The notes under the pieces: model-generated
Databases searched by the model: none
What the model saw: only the letters and a program-made list of their open reading frames with translations
Told to the model about the DNA's origin: nothing
Assembly (NCBI GenBank): GCA_964428215.1
Contig: CAYRXO010000149.1
Location: forward strand, 1 to 8,904
From: Accumulibacter sp964428215
GTDB lineage: Bacteria > Pseudomonadota > Gammaproteobacteria > Burkholderiales > Rhodocyclaceae
Direction of reading: 5' to 3'
Length of the DNA: 8,904 nucleotides
Shown here: one piece after another, positions 1-7,249 of the stretch
Position numbering within the stretch: position 1 is the first letter of the stretch
Layout of the letters: each line of letters starts with the position of its first letter
Translations under genes and position numbers: made by a program

Positions 1-95
1 CAGAGATGGTGAAGAGCAAGTGGGCAAAGCAGGTAGGCAAGCGCGCCGACAGGCTTGCAAACATGATGAAAACCGGAGAGGTTACAGATGATTGA
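1..95 (+). CDS. 3' end of an upstream gene, product unknown
   Basis: An open frame enters from the left edge (first full codon at 3) and stops at TGA 93-95, giving about 30 C-terminal residues. The visible tail is basic and hydrophilic and ends in the acidic residues GEVTDD. An in-frame ATG at position 6 exists, but no ribosome site can be seen before it, so I treat this as the end of a longer gene. The last 8 bases overlap the start of the next small gene, and the Shine-Dalgarno site of that gene lies inside this frame. This is the tight coupling usual in phage late operons. Too little is visible to name a family. Confidence 0.5.
   Translation, partial: EMVKSKWAKQVGKRADRLANMMKTGEVTDD
75..81 (+). 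promoter_or_regulatory. Shine-Dalgarno site for the 28-residue peptide gene
   Basis: GGAGAGG lies six bases before the ATG at 88. It is the strongest ribosome-binding match near this end of the window and is the main reason for accepting the very short gene that follows. It lies within the coding sequence of the preceding gene. Confidence 0.6.
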
Positions 96-174
96 TAGCG
101 ACTGCGTCCGCCTGGCGATTGCCGCAGCCTGTGCAGTAGGGGCGTTCGTGGCTGCGGCGTATAGGGATTATTGA
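88..174 (+). CDS. 28-residue single-pass membrane-like peptide
   Basis: The ATG at 88 follows a strong GGAGAGG site, and the frame ends at TGA 172-174. The 28-residue product has a short polar start (MIDSDCVR), then an unbroken hydrophobic, alanine-rich stretch (about residues 9-25, LAIAAACAVGAFVAAAY), and a charged end (RDY). This is what a minimal inner-membrane peptide looks like; the length suits one transmembrane helix, N-terminus orientation unknown. It overlaps the upstream gene by 8 bases and shares one base (A174) with the ATG of the LamG protein gene, so translation is probably coupled both ways. Small membrane peptides of phages include holin-like, superinfection-exclusion and cell-envelope proteins, but nothing here identifies which, and no lysis gene is visible nearby. 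It could also act only as a coupling leader for the next gene. Confidence 0.55.
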   Translation: MIDSDCVRLAIAAACAVGAFVAAAYRDY

Positions 175-1790
175 TGGCAATCGACAGCTACTGGAACGAC
201 TGCGTTCTGCTGTTGCCATTTGACGGCGCCCACGGTTCTCTCGGCATCGTGGATGAGAAGCGGCACACCATTGAGATTTCCGGTTCGGCCGTCCTGAGCA
301 CCACGCAAGCGCCAGCCGGGTGTTCGTCGAGCCTGTACCTGAACGGCAACAACAGCTACCTGAGCGCCATTTCCCCGGCGAACTACGACCTGCGCATTCT
401 GTTCGGCGAGTTCTCCATCGAATTCCCGTTTTACTGGCTCGGGGATACTGTCACTGGAACAGCAAACAGCGCAATCCTGATTGACAACAGGGTAGGGGCT
501 GGATTTGAACTTGAACTGTCAGTGACAGGATCAACCGCGGCAGATCCGAAAAAAATTCAGGTGTACATGAACGGCGCGTTTCGCATAACTTCCACCACGG
601 CGATGTCGGCGTCGTGGAAATGGGTAACGCTCGCCAGGGTATGGGATGGATCGGCATACAAAACTCGTCTATTCATAGACGGAGTGCAAGAGGGGGTCAC
701 TTATACAGATGCAATTGTCGGGTCAAACAATTCATTTAGGGTTGGAGGCAGATACACAGATATTTCTGGCGACTTCAGATCACCAAGCGGGTTCATTGGC
801 CCGCTCAGGGTAACGCGCAACGGGCGCGGGCTCGATGCGACATTCACCCCGCCGTCGTTGCCGTACCCGGTTCCGAAAATATCAGGCATTGTGTTAGACG
901 AGACGGCTTCTCCGGCACAAAAAACGGTTGTGGCGTACAGCTCATTGACTGGTGAGTATGTTGGTGGGGCAACATCCAGCGCGTCGACAGGATCGTATTC
1001 GATCAAGGTCGGCTCTTTTTCGGAGCACAGCGCGGTTTGCGTAGATGATGTGTTTGATCCTCCAGATGATGAGGCGATTTTCAATCTGTTCATCCCTGTA
1101 GCTAGAAACAGAGGCGAGATCCATGACACCAAGAACCATCCAATAACAATCCCCGGCTCCAACGTCGACGGACAGATAGACGCGACAATAAACCCTTGGC
1201 CAGGCCAGTCTTCGATGAACGGGACAGGCTCTCCGACGCTGGTCACGGCAACGTCTGGCTATTACTACGACTACATCGTCAACCTGCAGGATTTCTCCGC
1301 AGAGCTAATGTTTTATCCGGTCAGCGGCGGGCACGGGGCATCTGATGCGAAACTATTCCAGATCGGCACGCACGCATCGCAAGGCTGCCTTAGAGTCTAT
1401 TGCACCGGCACAGATAACCCGGCCAAGATTCACGCGCAGTTCTACAACAGCGGCGCATGGGTCGATTTATGGGCACCAGTAGCAACGACGGTAGCCAACA
1501 ACAATTGGCACAAGTTGCAGCTACGCAGGAGCGCCGGAATATTCGAGATGATCATTGACGGCACAGTTTGGGGCACAAGCGCGGCAGCAACTGCGTACAG
1601 CATAGCCAGCGTCTATACCCCTTATCTGTACGTTGGCGTCAGCTTCAAAGGCAATATCGGCCCGTTTAGATTATCTGTAGGGCCGCGAAGGGCTGCGCAA
1701 GTGACCCCGACAGCCACGTTTCTGAAAACGCGCCCCGAGGGAAGTTCTGCAGAAAACGCACAAATCTACGATCAAATCATCCCAGGATAG
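174..1790 (+). CDS. Two-LamG-domain phage virion protein with a central Ig-like module
   Basis: The product is 538 residues. The N-terminus (WNDCVLLLPFDGAHGS, then SSLYLNGNNSYL) matches the pattern of phage-borne LamG/concanavalin A-like jelly-roll domains, with the usual later element WVTLARVWDG followed by LFIDGVQEG; this domain covers about residues 5-230. Residues about 235-305 (KISGIVLDETASPAQKTVVAYSS) resemble a CarboxypepD-reg/Ig-like beta-sandwich. A second LamG-like domain covers about residues 312-518, with NNWHKLQLRR and MIIDGTVWG as equivalents of the same strands. In phages such folds occur on virion surface, fibre and adsorption proteins and often bind glycans; the specific role here is inference. 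I use ATG 174, which overlaps the previous stop codon (TGATG) and has AGGGA at 163-167 upstream. A TTG at 171 is a weaker alternative. No signal peptide or membrane segment is seen, as expected for a virion part. Confidence 0.8.
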   Translation: MAIDSYWNDCVLLLPFDGAHGSLGIVDEKRHTIEISGSAVLSTTQAPAGCSSSLYLNGNNSYLSAISPANYDLRILFGEFSIEFPFYWLGDTVTGTANSAILIDNRVGAGFELELSVTGSTAADPKKIQVYMNGAFRITSTTAMSASWKWVTLARVWDGSAYKTRLFIDGVQEGVTYTDAIVGSNNSFRVGGRYTDISGDFRSPSGFIGPLRVTRNGRGLDATFTPPSLPYPVPKISGIVLDETASPAQKTVVAYSSLTGEYVGGATSSASTGSYSIKVGSFSEHSAVCVDDVFDPPDDEAIFNLFIPVARNRGEIHDTKNHPITIPGSNVDGQIDATINPWPGQSSMNGTGSPTLVTATSGYYYDYIVNLQDFSAELMFYPVSGGHGASDAKLFQIGTHASQGCLRVYCTGTDNPAKIHAQFYNSGAWVDLWAPVATTVANNNWHKLQLRRSAGIFEMIIDGTVWGTSAAATAYSIASVYTPYLYVGVSFKGNIGPFRLSVGPRRAAQVTPTATFLKTRPEGSSAENAQIYDQIIPG

Positions 1791-1799
1791 GAAATCAAT

Positions 1800-2228
1800 A
1801 TGGCACAAGTAGTTCATTTCAGCGCAGAACTTGCAACCAAGATGCTCGACCAGATTGACCAGCAGCTTGATACTGGTACTGGTGCCATCATCCGCCTGTA
1901 TGATGGCACTATGCCGACTCATCCAGAAGACGGGATTGGCGCGGCCGTTCTTCTCGGAGAGTGCCCGTGCACCGTCGTTGCTTCCGGTGGTGTCGGAACT
2001 GTCAGCGGAAGGACGCTCACATTCAACCCGATCACAACGGATGCTGTCTCTCCACACTCTGGCAGCAAGACGGCGGCATGGGCGAGGTTCTTGGAAAGCG
2101 ACGGGACGGCGCACATTGATGGAAACGTCGGCGTGGTTGGGTCTGGAGCATTCGTAGAGATGGTTTCCACGACGATTGTCGGCGGCGCTCCTGTGGCATT
2201 CACGTCCGGGACAATCAGCTTCCCGTAA
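1800..2228 (+). CDS. Small conserved-phage-type structural protein (142 residues)
   Basis: The ATG at 1800 follows a 9-base gap after the LamG gene, with an AGGA/TAGGAAA purine run at 1784-1794 as ribosome site. The product begins with a helical stretch (AELATKMLDQIDQQLDTG), then IIRLYDGTMP, and continues as glycine/threonine-rich beta strands, including TAAWARFLESDGTAHIDGNV and a hydrophobic C-terminus ending TSGTISFP. This layout of a short helix, a 'lysis-like' IRLYDGT strand, a repeating VASGGVGTVSGRTLTF beta section and an A-x-x-x-RFL-x-x-DG-x-A-x-ID-G-x-VG motif matches a protein type I know from tail regions of many phages and prophages. It has no assigned biochemical role. No catalytic motif, signal peptide or membrane segment is present. 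Its place between a LamG protein and a repeat protein suggests a small virion component. Confidence 0.75.
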   Translation: MAQVVHFSAELATKMLDQIDQQLDTGTGAIIRLYDGTMPTHPEDGIGAAVLLGECPCTVVASGGVGTVSGRTLTFNPITTDAVSPHSGSKTAAWARFLESDGTAHIDGNVGVVGSGAFVEMVSTTIVGGAPVAFTSGTISFP

Positions 2229-2231
2229 GGT
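2226..2231 (+). promoter_or_regulatory. Shine-Dalgarno site supporting the GTG start at 2237
   Basis: TAAGGT, with AAGG at 2227-2230, lies six bases before GTG 2237 and overlaps the stop codon of the preceding gene (TAA 2226-2228). No ATG in this frame lies between this site and the repeats encoded downstream, so this site is what fixes the unusual start codon. Confidence 0.65.
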
Positions 2232-2236
2232 AGCAA

Positions 2237-3079
2237 GTGGCGTATACAGCACCAGCAAATACTTCAGTCGACTTTACTGGCACTGGAGTTGCTTATACAG
2301 CACCGCCGTTTGACCGGGTAGATTTTGTTTCATACGGTGTTGGTGTGGCTGAAATTGCAGCCACAATTGCCCCGGTAGGTTTATTTGAAGCAAGATATTA
2401 CGAGGCAATCGTCGCGTCTCATATACAACCGTCTGGATCGTTTATAAGTCCAGCTGTATCGGCTTCGCTCGCATCAGTTGTTGCGCCAACATCATCGCTT
2501 GAGGCTTTCGGGTCTCCTACGGCTGCATTTTCCGAAACCATCGCTCCAATTGGGGCGTTTGTTGCCGAGCCAATACCGAAATTTGACGCTGCGTTCAATG
2601 AGGCGATTGCTCCTGTCGGCTCGTTTAGAGCAGCAAGGCTGATGAATTGGGCGAAGATTGTTCAAACCATTCGTCCAACCGGCGGTTTTAGCGCAACGGC
2701 CGTCGCGGCAGCGGAATTCTCGGAAGATGTTGCTCCGGTCGGGCGTTTCGTTGCCAGCCCTGTATCAACAGCGGCGCTTGCAAGCGAAATACAGCCAATA
2801 GCTAGCGGGCTATCACCTTACCTGCAGCCGTATGCAGCAGGATTCGGCGCTGTGATTTACCCTGAGTGCGACATCTTTTGCGATGCAGGGGCCGTTGCTT
2901 CATTCGCCGAGACGATACAGCCAATAGGCGCATTCTCAACGCTCAGGGTGTTCAGAGCATCATTCGATGAATTCTTGGTTCCTCAGTGCCAGTTCGTTGC
3001 TACATCGCCACCAGGGCTTGCTGTCTGCAGAGCGAGCGTTCGATCTTGGATTTCTCCGGTAGGTGCATTCAATGCGTAG
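2237..3079 (+). CDS. Repeat protein: N-terminal YTAP...VDF motifs plus twelve repeats of about 20 residues
   Basis: The 280-residue product starts at GTG 2237. Residues 2-34 hold two copies of AYTAP-x(4)-VDF, 17 residues apart, a motif I associate with N-termini of phage structural proteins. From about residue 37 to the end it is built from twelve imperfect units of 19-25 residues with the consensus [FL]-x-x-x-[IV]-x-P-x-[GS]-x-[FL]-x-A; good units are FSETIAPIGAFVA, FSEDVAPVGRFVA and FAETIQPIGAFST. The key prolines are at residues 46, 65, 84, 104, 126, 147, 167, 187, 209, 229, 249 and 274. Each unit looks like two short beta strands around a Pro-Gly turn, which suggests a beta-solenoid or beta-fibre shaft (inference). 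Charged residues are few. The last 8 bases overlap the next gene. I recognise the motif style but no named family; function is probably structural. Confidence 0.8.
   Translation: MAYTAPANTSVDFTGTGVAYTAPPFDRVDFVSYGVGVAEIAATIAPVGLFEARYYEAIVASHIQPSGSFISPAVSASLASVVAPTSSLEAFGSPTAAFSETIAPIGAFVAEPIPKFDAAFNEAIAPVGSFRAARLMNWAKIVQTIRPTGGFSATAVAAAEFSEDVAPVGRFVASPVSTAALASEIQPIASGLSPYLQPYAAGFGAVIYPECDIFCDAGAVASFAETIQPIGAFSTLRVFRASFDEFLVPQCQFVATSPPGLAVCRASVRSWISPVGAFNA
2240..2304 (+). repeat. Direct repeat GCNTATACAGCACC, 51 bases apart
   Basis: An 11-base perfect repeat, TATACAGCACC, occurs at 2243-2253 and 2294-2304, and extends to 14 bases with one mismatch (2240-2253 and 2291-2304). The 51-base offset is exactly 17 codons and encodes the two AYTAP motifs at the start of the repeat protein. 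The identity at DNA level suggests either a fairly recent small duplication or shared codon choice. Confidence 0.8.
2345..3076 (+). repeat. Twelve-unit coding repeat, about 60-63 bases per unit
   Basis: This stretch encodes the twelve [IV]-x-P-x-G-x-F units of the repeat protein. Units have diverged at DNA level, so the signal is mainly at protein level, but local identity remains: ATACAGCCAATAG is at both 2789-2801 and 2915-2927, 126 bases (42 codons, two units) apart. Unit lengths vary by whole codons and the frame stays open throughout. Confidence 0.75.
3061..3065 (+). promoter_or_regulatory. Shine-Dalgarno site deciding the ATG start at 3072
   Basis: AGGTG lies six bases before ATG 3072. 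The in-frame GTG at 3063 is part of this same purine-rich site and has no good site of its own, so the ATG at 3072 is preferred. A third candidate, ATG 3090, lacks a comparable site. Confidence 0.55.
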
Positions 3080-4793
3080 CAAACAACGAATGGTGACGGT
3101 CAAGCCATGGCTGGCTGGCATCAACAACACTGAAATAAACCACAAGCTGCCTGACGGTGCTGTATGCGATGCGCTGAACGTCGATTTCGATAACGTCGGG
3201 CGCGCCATCACCAGGACGGGGTACGGGCAGACTGTCGCAATGGATAACGGCCATTCGCTGGCGACCATCGGCGGAAAGTCTTTGATCTGCAGAAGCGGAA
3301 CGCTTGGAGTGATCACGGCCGTTTCCCCGTCTTTGACAATCGCCGACTTGCGGGCCGGACTTCCAAACGATCCAATCAGCTATGCTGCGCTCGGCGGTGA
3401 AGTCTGGTGGAGCAACGGAACGGACTCGGGCCGGTGCAACTCGAACAACACCGATGCGCCGTGGTGCGTTCCAACTCCTGCAGACATCGTTGCTGTTTTC
3501 GCTGGTGCCGGGACGTTGCCAAAAGGCAAATATCGCGTGGCAATCAGTCATGTCATGACAAGCGGGGAAGAGTCTGCGGCTTCGCCTGTTGTGTCGTTCG
3601 ATCTTCCTGCTTCTGGATCGCTGACAGTCACACTGCCAGCGGCGAAGCCAGGAACAGACTTTTTCCGCATCTACTGCACGATCGCCGACGGTGAAATCAT
3701 CAGCCACTACAGCGATGTGATTGCGGCAGCAGCAAGTGCAAGCATTACAGCTGCCCCACAAGGTATTGCATTGCGCGAGCGCAACAACCTGGCGCCTCTT
3801 CCGCCTGGATCGGCTATCGCGTTCCACAATGGGCGCCTGCTGTCTGCGTCTGGAAGATACCTTAGCGTCTCCGAGGTCTGGGACTTCGGGCTGTATGACC
3901 CGCTGGCCAACAGCTTCTCGCTGCAAGACGACATCACCATGCTCGCGCCGTGCGAGGGCGGCGTATTCGTCGGCACGACGGCCGCTACCTATTGGTACGG
4001 CGGAAACGACATCATGGAGTCGGTGGTGGCTGAGGTATTGCCGTGCGGGGCCGTCAAGGGAACGACATTCAGGCACCCTGACAACAAGCGCGTCGGGTGG
4101 ATGACAGAAGACGGATTCGTAATTGGGGCTCCAGACGGCAGTGTGTCGCTGCCTCAGCGAGAGCGCGGGTTTGTCCCTCCGATAGCCGACAGCTACGCAT
4201 CAACGCTTGTGCGCACATACCGAGGCGTCACGCAACTGGTTTGCTCGTACATCTCCGCTTCATACGACAGCCGCGTGTCGGAATCCTTTGAGCGCTCTAG
4301 GTTTCGCTACGACGACGACGATTCGACGGTCGCGATGAATCTTGCAACAGGCGCAACTTCACGTTATTCAAACTGGCATTTCAACTCGTGCGCTCAGCTG
4401 ATTGACGGTGAGTATTACGGCGTTGACGACGTTGGTATGAGCTTACTGACTGGCCATGATGACCGGCTGACTGAGATCAACGCAGTCGTTGACCTTGGGG
4501 ATGTCGATTTCGAAACGATAGGGATCAAGTCTCCGCAGTACGTCTACGTCGGCGGCAAGTCATCCGACAAGAACATCGTCACGATCTTCCTTGCGAATGG
4601 CGACAGCTACGACTACCAGGCTCGCACGTTCAACGAAGACCGGCCGGAGCTCATCAGGCACGACGGCATGAAGGGGCTGATGAACCTGCGGCAGCAGTGG
4701 TTCGATACGGTCATCCGGAACAACCGAGGGTCGTGGTTCGAGATTTCTTCGGTGCAGGTGCTGATCTGGGATTCCGACAGGCGTATCGGGTAA
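3072..4793 (+). CDS. Phage virion protein with FN3-like and propeller-like regions (573 residues)
   Basis: The N-terminus has PWLAGINNTEINHKLPDG followed by DALNVDFDNVGRAITRTGYG, a pattern seen at the start of many phage structural proteins (GINN, LPxGA, a-NVDxDxxGxxxxRxGY). Residues about 149-215 (LPKGKYRVAISHVMTSGEES onward) look like a fibronectin type III-like beta-sandwich. From about residue 240, PPGSAIAFHNGRLLSASGRY, SEVWDFGLYDP and APCEGGVFVGTTAATYW recur in the manner of beta-propeller blades, and strand-rich sequence continues to the end. The length and order match uncharacterised tail-region proteins of podovirus- and siphovirus-type phages. No enzyme motif, signal peptide or membrane helix is seen. 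It overlaps the repeat-protein gene by 8 bases and its TAA shares its last base with the next ATG (TAATG), so the three genes are probably translationally coupled. A hub, collar or adsorption part is my inference. Confidence 0.8.
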   Translation: MRSKQRMVTVKPWLAGINNTEINHKLPDGAVCDALNVDFDNVGRAITRTGYGQTVAMDNGHSLATIGGKSLICRSGTLGVITAVSPSLTIADLRAGLPNDPISYAALGGEVWWSNGTDSGRCNSNNTDAPWCVPTPADIVAVFAGAGTLPKGKYRVAISHVMTSGEESAASPVVSFDLPASGSLTVTLPAAKPGTDFFRIYCTIADGEIISHYSDVIAAAASASITAAPQGIALRERNNLAPLPPGSAIAFHNGRLLSASGRYLSVSEVWDFGLYDPLANSFSLQDDITMLAPCEGGVFVGTTAATYWYGGNDIMESVVAEVLPCGAVKGTTFRHPDNKRVGWMTEDGFVIGAPDGSVSLPQRERGFVPPIADSYASTLVRTYRGVTQLVCSYISASYDSRVSESFERSRFRYDDDDSTVAMNLATGATSRYSNWHFNSCAQLIDGEYYGVDDVGMSLLTGHDDRLTEINAVVDLGDVDFETIGIKSPQYVYVGGKSSDKNIVTIFLANGDSYDYQARTFNEDRPELIRHDGMKGLMNLRQQWFDTVIRNNRGSWFEISSVQVLIWDSDRRIG

Positions 4794-7246
4794 TGAAGCG
4801 CAAGGACAACTGGCCGACAACTGGCGAGCGGCACTCGCTGCCGCAGCGTGACGGGCCATATCTCGGAAAGTCTCAAGAACGGGCCATGTCCTCGCCCGGA
4901 GAACTGGACATCAGGACAGTCGAATGGGTGAATTCTGATGGCTCTGTTGAGCGCTTCAAGTCTCGGCAGGGGTGGTACTTGTTCGAGTCTGAAGAGGCTC
5001 CTCCCGGAAGAACTATCAGTCAGCGTGGGTTCGTCGCAAAGGTTCCAGGAGCCAACGGAAGAGCTGTCCTGTTCAACCCGTACAACCTCACTGTTATTGT
5101 CGACGACTACACACCGAAGGGCCGTCTGTACGAGGTTCAGGACTTCGCCACAGACTGGAACGTACCGCCTGGCGATACAACCAATTGGTACGACGTTGTT
5201 TGTATTGACGGCCAAACGATCAAGATAAACGCTGCCGAGATGCCTGCGCTTGGTTCCTATACAGGGCTTAGTGCTACAGCCCTTCCTCATATCATCAACT
5301 TCACTGCTGGCGATCAATACGGCAACGCGGAGCGCAACGCGACAGAGAAGCGATATTTTGAAGTAGAGAGGTTTCGAGTCAAATCTTGGGGAGGGTCTGG
5401 TGTAACGGAAGTTCTCGTTCCAGAATTGCCAAGGGCAGAAGAAAGAGCAATTACCATAGGGCCAAGAGTAGTGATGCAGGATGATTCTGCATGGCTAGGC
5501 CAGCTATATTATGAAGGGATGACATGGAGCGAGGGCCGCTGGCTGTTTAGTTCTTGCAGCATAGGGATGGACCTGGCGCCACCGTTTTTAACGAAGGTTG
5601 ATACCGACTGCGTTGTCAACATGCCGAGAGTGCATCTGTTGGACAGGGCGGACACGACAGGGCAGATGCTGACAAATGAAACTTTGCCGTCTGCTCCAAT
5701 AGCTGTAATCGGTATTGGTGAAATATTTCAGAACGAACCATTGTATATAAGGGGCATACGATGGGCTTGGTCAGACAGGGCGTTTAGTACAGTCGAGGGT
5801 CAGCGTAGGGCGAATTATGTGCGCAGCGAATATAGCGGCCATTTGGTTAGAAGCCAAGACATGGCTGGCGTAACTGTAGAATACGTCGGAGACAACACAA
5901 AACGATGGGATACAAGAAGCGAAAGATTGGAAAGAAAAACGCAATTTATACCGCTTGCAGGGCATTCTGGCGGACCTGGGTGGCAGGCGCTTAGCGCAAG
6001 TTCAACGGAGCTGTTTTGGGGGGCGTCTCCTTCAGACCCGGCTCCTGTGTTTCCGCCAACAAGGGGTATAAACGGAGTTGGAATACTAGAATCTCCAATT
6101 ACATCGTCTGTTACTAGGAGATATGAAGAACAGGATGGTGAGTTTTCAGTGACCGCAGAGGGTTTCGATCTTGTCTCTGTAAAGATTACGACGCTATCAT
6201 CGTATGGAGAAAAAGTCTCGGTTGTTGCAAACAATGACTTTTATCTGAACTATCTGTCAGACCCATATCTGTACGTTGGCGGAAACTCTGGAATGGGAGT
6301 GTACTCGCAAACCTTCACTCTAAACGCCTACATTCCATCGACTGATCAGGTGCCCGTGTTTGACATATACAAGCAAAATCCAAGCCCTCCGCCAAAACAG
6401 TTGCCAGGAGCTTCGGATGAAATCATAGCAATGCACGACGCTATGGCCGCCCAGATAGTCACACAAGTTTTGTACGACTGCGTTAACTCTGATGGAGTTG
6501 ATGGTGGGGTTGGATGTTACACACCGTTATACATACCTGATATTGAAGAGCTGGAGGAGCGCTTAACATGGAAAACAATAGATTTCATTTTGTTTGACAA
6601 GCCGAACGGAGTGTTTATCTCAATAGAGGGAGAGATGCAGGGCGGAAGAGATAACGTAGCAGAGAATGGATCATCGAATCTAACTATCTTGCTGAGGGTA
6701 AAAACAAGATATGACGAAACGGTATACGACATTGCATCTTTTCCATTTGTTGATCAGGGCACCGGTCTTTGGCCGCCAGTTGAAATAGTAGAAGGATCGG
6801 GAAGCTATTTCATACCATCTCCCCAAATAAGAGCAATGTTTGTCCCAATGTATCAACATCAAGGCGATTTCAAAGGCGCGCACTATGTAACACTTGAAGA
6901 AGAACAGAACGGAGCGCTGCCTGTTCATCTGTTTAATTTCCGGCTTTTGTTAAGGTCTTACGATTTTTTGTCAATATCCAACGCCATAAACGATAACAGC
7001 GACTCGATATATTTTGTTCCATGCAACTTGCTTGAAATGCTGTATGCAGTAGTGTTTTCAGCGTCAGGCGGTTTGTCTCCTGACGTTTATGCCGTTACTG
7101 ATGTTGCTGCGTTCAATTCCATAATGAACACTACGTTTACAGACGCAGTTCGAATCGCAGTCAGAGATGGCGTAAAAGACACGTGGACCGACATATTCGG
7201 ACCTGACTTCGCCGCCGTTTCTGAAGTCTCACTTCATAGGACATAA
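4793..7246 (+). CDS. Unassigned 817-residue phage structural protein
   Basis: The start is ATG 4793, which overlaps the previous stop codon as TAATG; the frame is open further upstream to 4697, but that stretch lies inside the preceding gene. There is only a weak ribosome site, so translational coupling is likely. I do not recognise a family. The first 180 residues or so are polar and charged (MKRKDNWPTTGERHSLPQRD, then VEWVNSDGSVERF), and later parts alternate aromatic-rich beta strands (RFRVKSWGGSG, YLYVGGNSGMGVYSQTFTL) with loops. Residues about 545-575 contain a proline-rich linker, NPSPPPKQLPG, followed by a helix (DEIIAMHDAMAAQIVTQ). An acidic helix, EELEERLTW, comes after it. No catalytic motif, signal peptide or membrane segment is seen. 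Base composition drops sharply after about 5330, inside the gene. Its size and position between virion genes suggest a large tail or adsorption protein; a replaceable C-terminal module is possible. Confidence 0.7.
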   Translation: MKRKDNWPTTGERHSLPQRDGPYLGKSQERAMSSPGELDIRTVEWVNSDGSVERFKSRQGWYLFESEEAPPGRTISQRGFVAKVPGANGRAVLFNPYNLTVIVDDYTPKGRLYEVQDFATDWNVPPGDTTNWYDVVCIDGQTIKINAAEMPALGSYTGLSATALPHIINFTAGDQYGNAERNATEKRYFEVERFRVKSWGGSGVTEVLVPELPRAEERAITIGPRVVMQDDSAWLGQLYYEGMTWSEGRWLFSSCSIGMDLAPPFLTKVDTDCVVNMPRVHLLDRADTTGQMLTNETLPSAPIAVIGIGEIFQNEPLYIRGIRWAWSDRAFSTVEGQRRANYVRSEYSGHLVRSQDMAGVTVEYVGDNTKRWDTRSERLERKTQFIPLAGHSGGPGWQALSASSTELFWGASPSDPAPVFPPTRGINGVGILESPITSSVTRRYEEQDGEFSVTAEGFDLVSVKITTLSSYGEKVSVVANNDFYLNYLSDPYLYVGGNSGMGVYSQTFTLNAYIPSTDQVPVFDIYKQNPSPPPKQLPGASDEIIAMHDAMAAQIVTQVLYDCVNSDGVDGGVGCYTPLYIPDIEELEERLTWKTIDFILFDKPNGVFISIEGEMQGGRDNVAENGSSNLTILLRVKTRYDETVYDIASFPFVDQGTGLWPPVEIVEGSGSYFIPSPQIRAMFVPMYQHQGDFKGAHYVTLEEEQNGALPVHLFNFRLLLRSYDFLSISNAINDNSDSIYFVPCNLLEMLYAVVFSASGGLSPDVYAVTDVAAFNSIMNTTFTDAVRIAVRDGVKDTWTDIFGPDFAAVSEVSLHRT

Positions 7247-7249
7247 ACC

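Noticed and set aside
171..173. TTG start for the LamG gene
   Set aside because: ATG 174 is one codon later, better placed relative to AGGGA, and overlaps the previous stop codon.
1671..2258. Minus-strand open frame spanning two + genes
   Set aside because: It crosses a gene boundary and encodes Arg/Cys-rich sequence with no family likeness.
3069..4076. Long minus-strand open frame opposite the 573-residue gene
   Set aside because: It lies fully within a well-supported + strand gene, its product is Arg/Ser/His-rich low-quality sequence, and no ribosome site or partner gene on that strand is seen; GC-rich third positions explain the openness.
4697..4792. Upstream extension of the 817-residue gene
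   Set aside because: The frame is open, but the extension lies inside the preceding gene, whereas ATG 4793 gives the classic TAATG coupling.
174..4793. Diversity-generating retroelement target or CRISPR-like array
   Set aside because: No reverse transcriptase, template repeat or C-type lectin variable region was seen, and the repeats found are in-frame protein repeats rather than repeat-spacer units.
4613..5317. Minus-strand open frame across the 573- and 817-residue gene junction
   Set aside because: It is a shadow of two coupled + strand genes and has no supporting signals.
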